Below are positions 1 through 8,232 of a stretch of 62,301 nt of DNA, one piece after another (positions within the stretch are counted from its first letter, which is position 1; each line of letters begins with the position of its first letter). Position numbers and translations under genes: made by a program. Under the pieces are notes generated by a model. The model saw nothing but the letters and a program-made list of their open reading frames with translations, made no database searches and was not told where the DNA came from. Source of the DNA: an uncultured Collinsella sp. (lineage in GTDB: Bacteria > Actinomycetota > Coriobacteriia > Coriobacteriales > Coriobacteriaceae); contig CABUUB010000004.1 of NCBI GenBank assembly GCA_902494625.1, positions 1 through 62,301 of the forward strand, read 5' to 3'.

Positions 1-1
1 C

Positions 2-163
2 GCTCGCGACGAGCGCGAGCCGCGTGAGGATCGCGGTGGCGAGGGCTCGGCCGACCAGGGTCAAAAGCGCCGTCGCCGTCGCCGTTCCCGCAAGCCGCGC
101 CAGGATGGTGGCGAGGGCTCGATCCCGTCTTCGTCCGCACCACAACCGCCCGCCGGCGAATAA
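2..163 (+). CDS. C-terminal tail of an upstream protein (partial)
   Basis: An open frame enters from the left edge and stops with TAA at 161-163. The 53 visible residues are low-complexity: acidic/Gly-rich, then a basic run KRRRRRRSRK, then a Pro/Ser end. Such tails occur on RNA-binding proteins such as DEAD-box helicases and RNase E/J. The catalytic part lies outside the window, so no family can be assigned. Confidence 0.5.
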   Translation, partial: ARDEREPREDRGGEGSADQGQKRRRRRRSRKPRQDGGEGSIPSSSAPQPPAGE

Positions 164-226
164 CGCCCGCGAGCGGATTTAGCCCGCCTTGTCCCGAGCG
201 CATCGGGGTATCATAGCGCCGAATCA

Positions 227-262
227 ACAACCCTCCCTGCGACCGAACGTAGGGAGGGTTGT
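227..262 (+). terminator. Hairpin that also contains the comF ribosome binding site
   Basis: Perfect 12-bp arms (227-238 and 251-262) with a 12-nt loop. The 3' arm is followed by a T-rich stretch, so it may terminate the upstream gene. The same arm is AGGGAGGGTTGT, which holds the only good Shine-Dalgarno for the TTG start of comF at 266. Folding would mask that site. Confidence 0.6.
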
Positions 263-265
263 GTC

Positions 266-1072
266 TTGAAGAGCCATCTGAACATATTGAGCTGTCTGCA
301 GGGTGCCGGTGCCCTACCGTTTGCGGACGAATTGCTACCGTTTGCCGAGCGGGTGGCACACGAGGCGCTCGAGGCATTGTCGCCAACACGATGTGCCGGC
401 TGCGAGCGCGCCGGTGCGCTTATTTGCCAAGACTGCCTGGCCGCGCTCACGCTCATCGACCCACGTCATAGCTGTACCCGATGCGGCGCCCCGTTTGGGG
501 ATTTGCTGTGCACTGAGTGTTCGGTCGAGGGCACGTCCTCGGCAATGGCGGAGGCGCTCGACCGCTGCCTGGCGTGCGCCGTCTATGCGCATCCGCTGCC
601 GCGCATCATTAAAGCGTACAAGGATGTGGGCGAGCGACGTCTGGCTCCGTATCTGGCGGAGCTGCTCTACGACACCGCCCTGCATGCCCAGGTCGTAGCG
701 CCCGATCGCTATGGAGGTGTGCTGTCCGGTGCGGATGCGGTGGTGTTTGTGCCTGCGACGGCGGCAGCGTTTCGGCGGCGTGGCTTTGATCATATGGAGG
801 CTATTGCGCGTCCATTTTGCGAGCTGTCGGGTGTTCCCCTGCTCGATGCTCTCGTCAAGTACGGGCATGGCGACCAGCGCGAACTCGGTCGTGAGGAGCG
901 CCGCGAGCGTGCCCAAGGCATGTACGAGACGGTTGAGGACGTGCACGGCCGCCGCCTTCTGCTTATCGATGACGTTATCACCACGGGCGCGACGATGGCC
1001 GCGGCTTCGGCGGAACTCAAGCGCGCCGGTGCCGCGGCCGTCGATGGCCTCGCTATCGCACGCGTTTGGTAG
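266..1072 (+). CDS. comF: ComF family phosphoribosyltransferase-like protein
   Basis: 268 residues. The N-terminal part has paired CxxC motifs of a zinc ribbon (CAGCERAG...CQDC, then CTRC...CTEC). The C-terminal part has a PRPP-type loop, LLLIDDVITTGAT. ComF proteins support DNA uptake in competent bacteria and are widely kept without known competence. The TTG start is chosen because AGGGAGGG lies 7 bases upstream and no in-frame ATG or GTG is better placed. The Shine-Dalgarno lies within a hairpin, which suggests a translational check. Confidence 0.88.
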   Translation: MKSHLNILSCLQGAGALPFADELLPFAERVAHEALEALSPTRCAGCERAGALICQDCLAALTLIDPRHSCTRCGAPFGDLLCTECSVEGTSSAMAEALDRCLACAVYAHPLPRIIKAYKDVGERRLAPYLAELLYDTALHAQVVAPDRYGGVLSGADAVVFVPATAAAFRRRGFDHMEAIARPFCELSGVPLLDALVKYGHGDQRELGREERRERAQGMYETVEDVHGRRLLLIDDVITTGATMAAASAELKRAGAAAVDGLAIARVW

Positions 1073-1082
1073 GGGTGGTTTT

Positions 1083-1307
1083 GTGGCAGTAAAGATTGAG
1101 CGGTGCAACGAGCCGACAGACGAACAGCTAGCGGCTTCCATAATCCTAACAGGTGCCTCGGCGCTACGCATGATGCGCGCCGAGCGCCGACAAATGGGTT
1201 ACATCAGCTGGAGGGACCTCGATCCCGATGAAGAGCGCCATATATTGCACACGGCGCCCCAGACGGGTGTGTTGGGGCTTTCCGTAGGGGAGCTCCGGGC
1301 TTCATAG
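1083..1307 (+). CDS. Small protein of unknown function
   Basis: GTG start 10 bases after comF, preceded by a G-rich AGGGGTGG site; 74 residues. It is charged, with a central helix-like segment (LTGASALRMMRAERRQMGYI) and no membrane segment. I do not recognise a family. It may be co-translated with comF, or be the remnant N-terminus of a longer gene. Confidence 0.45.
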   Translation: MAVKIERCNEPTDEQLAASIILTGASALRMMRAERRQMGYISWRDLDPDEERHILHTAPQTGVLGLSVGELRAS

Positions 1308-1371
1308 GGGCACGAATAGCCCACTCCGACCTGCAAAATCTGTACTCGCGATGCGAATGACGCCCCTAACC

Positions 1372-1400
1372 TTAAACTTTAGCTTGAACTTAGCTATAAT
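1372..1400 (+). promoter_or_regulatory. Sigma70-type promoter
   Basis: TTAAAC (1372-1377), 17-bp spacer, TATAAT (1395-1400). It reads toward the lipoprotein gene but lies about 350 bp before its start, leaving a long leader. Confidence 0.7.
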
Positions 1401-1406
1401 GCGCTA

Positions 1407-1749
1407 CGTTCCTACCAGGCTGTGGTTGCGGACGGACGAAATGCCCGTCCTAGTCCAAGACAGACGCGGTCAAAGGGATCCACGTAAGCGACCGCGTGCG
1501 CGCGGCGCGATCATGGCGCGTCCTAGATGTAAGCCGCACCGTCCGTTCTACTTTCTTTGGGGCAATACCGCCTCGCGGGCGAGCGGGCCAGTCGTGAAGG
1601 TGGCTGCGGCCTCCCGAGCAAACACCCCGGTGCGCAAGTGTGGGGTCAAATACCAGGTCAGCTGGTGGGAACAACCTGATATTCCGCGCAACGCACGGAT
1701 CGTATACGACACAGAAGGCAGGGTAGTGGACATGGTGAGGGGCAGCTTG
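1407..1749 (+). other. Long untranslated leader, possibly structured RNA
   Basis: Region between the promoter at 1372-1400 and the lipoprotein start. The frame is open throughout, but codon use (AGG, GTA, CAA) is unlike the GC3-rich neighbours, so I read it as non-coding. Local pairings include GGACGG/CCGTCC near 1430-1450 and CGCGGTC/GACCGCG near 1465-1495. I could not match it to a known RNA family. Confidence 0.35.
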
Positions 1750-2757
1750 ATGCACGCGGCTCGGTTAGGTGCTGGGACCGCAGCGGTCATCGCCGTTTTG
1801 GGCCTGAGCGGATGCGCGTTCAACCCGCTGTCTACGTTCACGACTCCCACGATCGACCAGATCGAGTACGAGACCGTCACGCCGGCGGTGTCGGACGACG
1901 CCCTGGTCACTCCTGGAACCCTGACGGTCGCCCTCGATACTTCCGATGCGCCGCAGGCCATGCAGGACGCCGACGGCGAGCTCACGGGGTATGCGGTTGA
2001 CGCCGCCCGCGCCCTCGCAAGCCGCATGGGCCTTAAGGTCGCCTTTGTCGATGCGTCCTCGGCAGGTTCCGCGCTCGGCGACAAAAAGGCTGATATCTTT
2101 ATCGGCGAGATCAACTCCACGGACGGGGACGTTAGTTCGCTCGGCACCTGCCTGTACGATGCCGCTTCCGTGTTCGGTAAAACCAGCGATGGTGAGTCGC
2201 TAAGCGTTTCCACCGATACCCTTAACACGTCTACTCTGGGTATCCAGATGTCCTCGGCCTCGCAGGAGGCGCTTGCTAAGCAGAGCATCACCGCCAACCA
2301 AAAGACCTACTCCAACATCAACGAGTGCTTTGAGGCGCTCGAGTCCGGCGAGGTCGACTATGTGATCTGCGACTCCACGGCCGGCGGCTACCTTGCACGC
2401 CTGATGAGCGAGGTCTCCTATGTCGGTGCGCTCGAGGCGCCCTCGACGCTTGGTGTTGCGGGCCTCTCGTCCAATGACGAACTGTGCCGCGCCGTGAGCG
2501 ATGCCCTCGACGACATCACGGTCGACGGTACGCTCGAGGCAGTCCACTGCGTCTGGTATGGCAGGATGCCCTACGACCTCACCACTAAGACGGTTTCGGG
2601 CGCTAACGTGCAGCCGGGCGACTCTGAGTCCAGTGAGACCACGTCCTCCGGCAGCGAGTCCTCCGATTCCAACAATGAGGCCGCATCCTCCGAGGACAAA
2701 TCGTCCAGCCAGGAAGGCACCATCACTGACGATGACATCAACAAGCTCAATAGCTAG
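1750..2757 (+). CDS. Extracellular solute-binding lipoprotein (family 3-like)
   Basis: 335 residues from the ATG at 1750 (GAGGGGC upstream); an ATG at 1732 is an alternative. The N-terminus is a lipoprotein signal ending in the lipobox LSGC, so it should be anchored outside the membrane. The body resembles amino-acid-binding proteins of ABC importers (LTVALDTSDAPQAMQDADGE, then a segment on tracking of metabolites ADIFIGEIN). The C-terminus is a Ser/Glu-rich tail of about 45 residues. No permease or ATPase gene is adjacent, so the substrate and partner are unknown. Confidence 0.75.
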   Translation: MHAARLGAGTAAVIAVLGLSGCAFNPLSTFTTPTIDQIEYETVTPAVSDDALVTPGTLTVALDTSDAPQAMQDADGELTGYAVDAARALASRMGLKVAFVDASSAGSALGDKKADIFIGEINSTDGDVSSLGTCLYDAASVFGKTSDGESLSVSTDTLNTSTLGIQMSSASQEALAKQSITANQKTYSNINECFEALESGEVDYVICDSTAGGYLARLMSEVSYVGALEAPSTLGVAGLSSNDELCRAVSDALDDITVDGTLEAVHCVWYGRMPYDLTTKTVSGANVQPGDSESSETTSSGSESSDSNNEAASSEDKSSSQEGTITDDDINKLNS

Positions 2758-2771
2758 TTATTGCTAGGGGT

Positions 2772-2800
2772 GGTGTCTCCTATACGTTGGAAAGGACACC
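2772..2800 (+). terminator. Weak hairpin after the lipoprotein gene
   Basis: GGTGTC (2772-2777) pairs with GACACC (2795-2800), with a second inner TCC/GGA pairing. There is no clear T-run. It may assist the stronger terminator just downstream. Confidence 0.4.
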
Positions 2801-2824
2801 TCTTCACGGTTTCAACACGCGCTT

Positions 2825-2858
2825 CCGGGCTTCCCCAATAGGGGAGTCCGGCTTTTTT
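2825..2858 (+). terminator. Rho-independent terminator
   Basis: Arms 2825-2836 and 2841-2851 with an AATA loop, followed by CTTTTTT. It ends the lipoprotein transcript. Confidence 0.9.
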
Positions 2859-3074
2859 ATCCCTATAAAACCAGCAGGTCAAAGCCAATTTTTGGGACCA
2901 AATATAAAGCCGTCAGCTCCCTCCTATAGCGCACTTTGCCACAGAAAAGTGCGAGACTTCGGTATGCGGTATCAAGCAATCGTTATTCGGGTCTTTAGGA
3001 ATCCGCGTGATTAAATGCACGGCAATGGGTACATAGCCAGTACAGTAAGTCCCCGAGGCAGATTGGAGCCACGT
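2859..3074 (+). other. Leader region before hpf
   Basis: AT-rich at first. It holds one clear hairpin, CGCACTTT (2930-2937) with AAAGTGCG (2946-2953). I found no confident promoter; TACAGT at 3041 could be a -10. Confidence 0.35.
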
Positions 3075-3659
3075 ATGGATATCAAGGTTTCTGGACGCAA
3101 GACGACGGTAACCGATGCTCTGCGTGCGCATGTGGATGAGAAGATCGGCGAGGCGCTCAAGGTTTTCGATATCGAGCCCATGACGGTCGACGTTGTACTT
3201 CGCTATGAGAAGAACCCCTCGAACCCCAACCCGGCAATCGTCGAGGTTACGGTTCGTGCCCGCGGTTCGGTGATTCGCGTTGCCGAGCACGGTGCAGATA
3301 TGTACGCCGCCATCGACCTCTCCGCCGATAAGGTCACCCGCCAGCTGCGCAAGTTCAAGACCAAGGTCGTGGACAACCGCCAGGGCGGTGCCAGCGCCGC
3401 GGATGTCGCGCCGGTCGAGCGCGTCGAGGATCTGGCCGACCTGCTGCTGCCCGAGGAGGAGGACGACCTGCTCGTCCGCGAGAAGGTCATCGACGTCACC
3501 CCGATGACTGAGGAGCAGGCGCTGGTGCAGACCGACCTGCTCGGCCACGACTTCTACGTGTTCGAGAACGCGACGACCGGCCTTATCAATGTGGTGTATC
3601 ACCGTAAGAATGGTGGATATGGCATCATCAAGCCCCGTATCGAAACACTTGACGAGTAA
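3075..3659 (+). CDS. hpf: Ribosome hibernation promoting factor, long form
   Basis: 194 residues from ATG 3075, with GGAG upstream; an upstream in-frame GTG-type extension is not supported. The N-terminal domain (MDIKVSGRKTTVTDALRAHV) is the RaiA/HPF fold that binds the 30S decoding region. The C-terminal domain (about 135-194, FYVFENATTGLINVVYHRKN) is the dimerisation module that makes 100S ribosomes in long-HPF species. The length matches the long class. Confidence 0.93.
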   Translation: MDIKVSGRKTTVTDALRAHVDEKIGEALKVFDIEPMTVDVVLRYEKNPSNPNPAIVEVTVRARGSVIRVAEHGADMYAAIDLSADKVTRQLRKFKTKVVDNRQGGASAADVAPVERVEDLADLLLPEEEDDLLVREKVIDVTPMTEEQALVQTDLLGHDFYVFENATTGLINVVYHRKNGGYGIIKPRIETLDE

Positions 3660-3688
3660 AATACGTTAACTTGCATGAGTTAACGGTT

Positions 3689-3721
3689 GGCGGCCATCCC
3701 ATGCGGGTGGCCGCCTTTTTA
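3689..3721 (+). terminator. Rho-independent terminator after hpf
   Basis: Arms 3689-3700 and 3705-3715 (GGCGGCCA core), followed by TTTTT. Confidence 0.92.
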
Positions 3722-3738
3722 CGTAAGGAGTCGCTTTG

Positions 3739-4692
3739 ATGGACAAGGCCGCATCCGCCGGTCATTCGGACCGTTGCCGCATCGTCGTCGATACCTGCTG
3801 CGACTTTAGCCCCGAGGTCGCCGCGAACCTCGATGTCGATATCCTGGGTTTCCCCTTCATTATCGATGGCGAAGAGCGCACGGACGACATCTGGTCGAGC
3901 ATCACACCCAAGGAGTTCTACGACCGCATGCGCGCCGGTGCCCGCGTGTCCACCTCGGCTGTGTCGCTCGGTCGCTATATCGAGTTCTTTACCGAGTGCG
4001 CCAAAGAGGGTACGCCTACGGTCTACCTGTGCTTTACCTCGGCGCTGTCGTCGAGCTACAACTCCGCGTGCCAGGCGGCAGATGCCGTGCGCGCCGAGTA
4101 TCCCAACTTTGAGCTCTACGTGGTCGACAACGCTCTGCCCTGCGCGACCGGCGCGCTCTTGGCGCTCGAGGCCGTGCGCCAGCGTTCGGCGGGACTGACC
4201 GCCAAGCAGCTGGTCGATTGGGCAAACGAGGCAAAGACCTACGTCCACGGCTACTTTACGCTCGAGAGCTTCGACGCACTGGCTGCCGGCGGCCGCATTC
4301 CGCCCGCGGCGGCGCAGCTCACGGCAAAGCTCGATGTCAAGCCCGAGCTCTCCTACGACCTGGCCGGCTCGCTGTCGCTGATCGGCGTCAACCGCGGCCG
4401 CAAGAAGGCGCTCAAGTCCATTCTCAAGTCGTTCCGCGAGAACTACGTGCCCGACCGCACCATGCCCATCGCCATCATGACGGCCGATGCCGAAAAGGAC
4501 GGTGACTGGCTCGAGGCCGCCATCCGCAAGGAGGAGGGCTGCGCCGACGTCACAATCATTCGCAGCTCCGTGGGCCCCACCATTGGCTCGCACGTGGGCC
4601 CCGGCATGGTGGCCTGCGCGTTTTGGGGTAAGAACCGCGCCGACAAGGCGTCGCTTTCCGACCGCATCGCCCGCCGCGTGCGCGGCCAGTAG
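3739..4692 (+). CDS. DegV family fatty-acid-binding protein
   Basis: 317 residues. The ATG at 3739 is chosen over the adjacent TTG because AAGGAG (3725-3730) is 8 bases away. Typical DegV features are VVDTCCDF near the start, STSAVS, the loop FTSALSSSYNSA and a C-terminal GPTIGSHVGPG segment that closes the lipid pocket. DegV/FakB proteins present fatty acids to a FakA kinase; no fakA is adjacent, so the role is inferred from the family. Confidence 0.9.
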   Translation: MDKAASAGHSDRCRIVVDTCCDFSPEVAANLDVDILGFPFIIDGEERTDDIWSSITPKEFYDRMRAGARVSTSAVSLGRYIEFFTECAKEGTPTVYLCFTSALSSSYNSACQAADAVRAEYPNFELYVVDNALPCATGALLALEAVRQRSAGLTAKQLVDWANEAKTYVHGYFTLESFDALAAGGRIPPAAAQLTAKLDVKPELSYDLAGSLSLIGVNRGRKKALKSILKSFRENYVPDRTMPIAIMTADAEKDGDWLEAAIRKEEGCADVTIIRSSVGPTIGSHVGPGMVACAFWGKNRADKASLSDRIARRVRGQ

Positions 4693-4790
4693 GCAAGCGC
4701 TGCGTCCGTAATCGCCCTCGACTCACAGCCCAAACGCTGGCACCGAGTATTCAACCTGGTAACAACACCCAACCCAAAAGGAAAGGTTTC

Positions 4791-5870
4791 ATGGCAAACA
4801 AGCTCTCCGTCGCATTTATCGGCACCGGAATCATGGGTGCCCCCATCGCCGGTCACATCCTGGATGCCGGCTATCCCGTCACGGTCAACAACCGCACCAA
4901 GTCCAAGGCTGCCGCGCTTATCGAGCGCGGTGCCGCCTGGGCCGATACGCCGGCCGATGCCGTGGCTAACGCCGATGTCGTCTTTACCATGGTGGGCTAT
5001 CCCTCCGAGGTCGAGGAGCTCTACCTGGCGGGCGACGGCCTGCTCGCGTGCACTAAGCCCGGCGCGGTCCTGATCGACCTCACCACGAGCTCGCCCGAGC
5101 TCGCCCGTGACATTGCCGAGGCCGCCCAGGTTTCCGGCCGCATGGCGTTTGACTGCCCCGTCACCGGTGGCGAGTCGGGTGCTATCGCTGGCACGCTCAC
5201 GGCTATCGTGGGCGCCACCGAGAACGACATCGCCCCGGTCCGCGACATCCTTTCCACCTTTGCGGCAACCATCTGTTGCTTCGACGGCGCCGGCAAAGGC
5301 CAGGCTGCCAAGCTCGCCAACCAGGTGTCGCTGGGCGCCTGCATGGTCGGCATGGCAGACGCCATGGCATTTGCCGAGCTGAGCGGCCTTGACCTGGAGA
5401 AGACCCGCCAGATGATCCTGGGCGGTACCGGCAAGTCCGGCGCCATGGAGAGCCTGGCGCCCAAGGCGCTCGACGGCGACTACAAGCCCGGCTTTATGGT
5501 CGAGCACTTCATTAAGGACCTGCGCTTGGCGCTCGCCTATGCCGACGACCGCGAGCTTGCGCTGCCCGGCGCCGACGTGGCCTTTACGCTCTACGACATG
5601 CTCGACGCCATCGGTGGCGCCAAGCTGGGCACCCAGGCCATCACGGTCCTCTATAAGGAGGAGGCCGACGCCATCGCCGCCGGTCTGGACTGGTCGCAGT
5701 ATCGTCCCGAGGAGCATGGCGCTCACGAGGACGGCTGCGGTTGCGGCGAGCACGGCGACGACCATGAGTGCGGTTGCGGTCACCATCACGGCGAGGACCA
5801 CGAGTGCTGCGGCGGCCACGGCCATGACGACGGCCATGAGTGCTGCTGCGGTCACCATCACGGGGAGTAG
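4791..5870 (+). CDS. Beta-hydroxyacid dehydrogenase (HIBADH/GarR family) with Cys/His-rich tail
   Basis: 359 residues. N-terminal Rossmann motif FIGTGIMGAPIAG binds NAD(P). A substrate loop FDCPVTGGESGA and the catalytic-lysine region GKGQAAKLANQ are intact. Family members are about 290-300 residues. This one adds about 50 residues holding 9 Cys and 14 His in repeats such as HECGCGHHHG, a likely metal-binding appendage. It starts a tight run with a membrane protein and a HEAT-like gene. The substrate is unknown: tartronate semialdehyde or 3-hydroxyisobutyrate are family options. Confidence 0.87.
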   Translation: MANKLSVAFIGTGIMGAPIAGHILDAGYPVTVNNRTKSKAAALIERGAAWADTPADAVANADVVFTMVGYPSEVEELYLAGDGLLACTKPGAVLIDLTTSSPELARDIAEAAQVSGRMAFDCPVTGGESGAIAGTLTAIVGATENDIAPVRDILSTFAATICCFDGAGKGQAAKLANQVSLGACMVGMADAMAFAELSGLDLEKTRQMILGGTGKSGAMESLAPKALDGDYKPGFMVEHFIKDLRLALAYADDRELALPGADVAFTLYDMLDAIGGAKLGTQAITVLYKEEADAIAAGLDWSQYRPEEHGAHEDGCGCGEHGDDHECGCGHHHGEDHECCGGHGHDDGHECCCGHHHGE

Positions 5871-5875
5871 TGCCC

Positions 5876-6313
5876 ATGAGCTGGACGTTCGTGGTACTAG
5901 CGCTGGTGCTCTTTCTCTTTGCGATCTACATTGGCTTTTTGTGCGGCCAGTGGGCGTGCGAAAAGCGCGTGATCACCAAGCGCGACTACTGGATTGCCAA
6001 CTTTGCAGGCGCGGCGGCAGTCGTCCTACTGACCTGGGTGTTCTCGCTGTTCCCGCTGGTGCAGTTTGCGCCGATCGGCTGGCTCGGCGGCTTTATCGCC
6101 GGTCTTAAGATGAGCTTTGGCGAGTCCGTCGGTCCGTGGCGCAAGCACGACGAGGTCTTTAACGTCAACAAGGCTCATCGCGCCGCCGCCGACGCGGGCG
6201 ACGCTGAGGAACGCCGCCGTGCGCGTCGCAATGGCGCGGCCGACCGACAGCTCATCTCGGTCACCGATGACAGCAAGGGTGCTGCAAGCACGCTAAGAAA
6301 TAAGAAGAGGTAA
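5876..6313 (+). CDS. Small membrane protein of unknown function
   Basis: 145 residues. The ATG at 5876 is preceded by GGGGAG lying inside the last codons of the previous gene. There is one hydrophobic segment at the N-terminus (about 3-26) and a second long one (about 40-75, perhaps two helices). The C-terminal 60 residues are basic and cytoplasm-like. It ends 2 bases before the next gene, so it is surely co-transcribed. I do not recognise the family. Confidence 0.7.
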   Translation: MSWTFVVLALVLFLFAIYIGFLCGQWACEKRVITKRDYWIANFAGAAAVVLLTWVFSLFPLVQFAPIGWLGGFIAGLKMSFGESVGPWRKHDEVFNVNKAHRAAADAGDAEERRRARRNGAADRQLISVTDDSKGAASTLRNKKR

Positions 6314-6315
6314 CT

Positions 6316-7014
6316 ATGGCAGAAAACAAAGACGAACAGCTTACCGACGAGGAGCTGGCACAGCTTCAGCTGGCAGAGGAGAACGAGAACGCCGTCGACC
6401 GCCTGGTCAAGGAGCTCGGCTGCCCCACGCGCCGCATCCGCCAGTTTGCCGCCCGCGTGCTGCATCTGCTGGCCGAGCGCGATCCGCAGCGCGTCGTGCC
6501 CTGCGTGCCCGCGCTGATCGAGGCGCTCGATCGCCCCGAGGCGCAGACCCGCTGGGAGGCCCTCGATGCCCTGACGGCGCTCGCTACCACCTGCCCTGAG
6601 CAGCTGGGCGATGCCTTTGAGGGCGCCGAGACCGCGTTGTTCGACGAGATTTCCTCCACGCTGCGCTATGCCGCCTTCCGCCTGCTGTGCGTGTGGGGCG
6701 CCACGAGCGTCGAGCGTTCGCGCGAGGCTTGGCCCATCCTGGACGAGGCCATCCAGTGCTACCACGGCGACCTTGAGTATCGCGACATGCTCGGTTGCCT
6801 GTACGAGTTTTGCCAGGGCGAGATCGACGCCGAGGTTGCCGAGAAGCTCGCGCTGCGCCTTAAGTTCGACGCCGAGAACGGCAAGGGCAGCTATCTCAAG
6901 GCCCGTTCGAGCGAGATTTGCGAAATGCTTGTTAAACGTTTTGGCCTGGATCTCTCCAAAAAGAAGAAGCGTGCTAGCGTTAAAAAATCTGACGACGCCG
7001 AAGACGAGGAGTAA
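6316..7014 (+). CDS. HEAT-repeat-like helical protein
   Basis: 232 residues with AAGAGG before the ATG. Acidic start, then repeated amphipathic helices with HEAT character (RRIRQFAARVLHLLAERDPQ, RWEALDALTALATTCPE, LRYAAFRLLCVWG), ending in a Lys-rich then acidic tail. Such proteins are usually scaffolds. It sits between the membrane protein and the dehydrogenase with gaps of 2 and 6 bases, which implies one operon. Confidence 0.7.
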   Translation: MAENKDEQLTDEELAQLQLAEENENAVDRLVKELGCPTRRIRQFAARVLHLLAERDPQRVVPCVPALIEALDRPEAQTRWEALDALTALATTCPEQLGDAFEGAETALFDEISSTLRYAAFRLLCVWGATSVERSREAWPILDEAIQCYHGDLEYRDMLGCLYEFCQGEIDAEVAEKLALRLKFDAENGKGSYLKARSSEICEMLVKRFGLDLSKKKKRASVKKSDDAEDEE

Positions 7015-7020
7015 CAGATT

Positions 7021-8106
7021 ATGGCGCACGATGTAGTCCTGATTCCCGGTGACGGTATCGGTCCCGAGATTACGCAGGCCATGCGCCGCGTGGTCGAGGC
7101 CACTGGTGTCCAGATCAACTGGAACGTCCAGGAGGCCGGTGCCGGCGTCATGGACGAGTTTGGCACGCCGCTGCCCCAGCACGTGCTCGATGCGGTCGCC
7201 GAGACCAAGGTTGCCATCAAGGGCCCCATCACCACGCCGGTCGGCACGGGTTTCCGCAGCGTCAACGTGGCCCTGCGCAAGCATTTCGACCTGTACGCCT
7301 GCGTGCGCCCCTGCCTGTCGCAGCCGGGCGACGGCTCGCGCTTCCGCGACGTCGACCTGGTTATCGTGCGTGAGAACACCGAGGACCTCTACGCCGGCAT
7401 CGAGTTCGATGAGGGCGCTGCCGAGGTCGAGGAGCTCTCGCAGCTCGTCGAGCGTTCGGGCCAAAAGACCTTCGTCGCCGATTCCGCGATCTCGATCAAG
7501 CCGATCTCTATCGCCAAGAGCCGCCGCATTGTGGAGTATGCCTTTGAGTATGCCCGCCGCTGCGGCCGCAAAAAGGTGACGGCCGTGCACAAGGCCAACA
7601 TCATGAAGGCGACCGACGGCCTGTTCCTGCGCGTGGCGCGCGAGGTGGCCGCCAACTATCCTGATATCGAGTTCAACGACAAGATCGTCGACGCCACCTG
7701 CATGGGCCTGGTCCAGAATCCCAACGACTTCGATGTCCTGGTGCTGCCCAACCTGTACGGCGACATCGTGAGTGACCTGTGCGCCGGCCTGGTGGGCGGT
7801 CTGGGCATGGCCCCCGGCTCCAACATCGGTGCCGACTGCGCAATCTTTGAGGCTACGCATGGCTCCGCGCCCGATATCGCCGGCCAGGATATCGCCAACC
7901 CCACGGCCGAGATCCTCTCTGCTGCGATGATGCTCGATCACCTGGGCGAGAACGATGTTGCCAATCGCATTCGTGCCGCCGTATCTGCCACGCTCGACGA
8001 GGGCGAGCAGGTTACCGGTGACGTGCGTCGTGCCCAGACCGGCTCCGTTGAGGGCGCTGTGGGCACGCAGGCCTTTGCCGATGCCGTTATCGCGCACCTG
8101 GTCTAA
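7021..8106 (+). CDS. Isocitrate/isopropylmalate dehydrogenase family enzyme, probably NAD-dependent isocitrate dehydrogenase
   Basis: 361 residues. Starts VVLIPGDGIGPEI, the family signature. RENTEDLYAGIEF is typical of isocitrate rather than isopropylmalate dehydrogenases. The catalytic Lys region VHKANIMKATDG, the metal-binding aspartates near LYGDIVSDL and the adenine-binding THGSAPDIAG follow. It makes 2-oxoglutarate from isocitrate. No leu genes are adjacent. It is the last gene before a strong hairpin. Confidence 0.85.
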   Translation: MAHDVVLIPGDGIGPEITQAMRRVVEATGVQINWNVQEAGAGVMDEFGTPLPQHVLDAVAETKVAIKGPITTPVGTGFRSVNVALRKHFDLYACVRPCLSQPGDGSRFRDVDLVIVRENTEDLYAGIEFDEGAAEVEELSQLVERSGQKTFVADSAISIKPISIAKSRRIVEYAFEYARRCGRKKVTAVHKANIMKATDGLFLRVAREVAANYPDIEFNDKIVDATCMGLVQNPNDFDVLVLPNLYGDIVSDLCAGLVGGLGMAPGSNIGADCAIFEATHGSAPDIAGQDIANPTAEILSAAMMLDHLGENDVANRIRAAVSATLDEGEQVTGDVRRAQTGSVEGAVGTQAFADAVIAHLV

Positions 8107-8165
8107 GGTATGCACGCTGCAAACGCCTAAATAGTACTTAAGTGTTTGCGTATAACCTAAGAATC

Positions 8166-8194
8166 AATACGCCCGGCGCTCTGCCGGGCGTATT
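8166..8194 (+). terminator. Strong 12-bp hairpin after the dehydrogenase
   Basis: Perfect arms 8166-8177 and 8183-8194 with a 5-nt loop. The T-run is weak (TTCTATT) but the position fits a terminator. Confidence 0.75.
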
Positions 8195-8232
8195 CTATTG
8201 GGGACTATGTTTCCTAACAAGGAGTAACTGAT

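Noticed and set aside
1552..1582. GGGGCAATACCGCC considered as a T-box antiterminator
   Set aside because: It deviates from the T-box consensus, and no specifier stem or aminoacyl-tRNA or biosynthetic gene follows.
1651..1690. TACCAGGTCAG resembling part of bacterial SRP RNA
   Set aside because: The rest of the conserved SRP loop (GGAAGCAGC) is absent and the flanks do not fold into the expected long hairpin.
1351..1749. N-terminal extension of the lipoprotein frame to 1351
   Set aside because: It would put about 130 residues before a clear lipoprotein signal peptide, and the codon use differs from genuine genes nearby.
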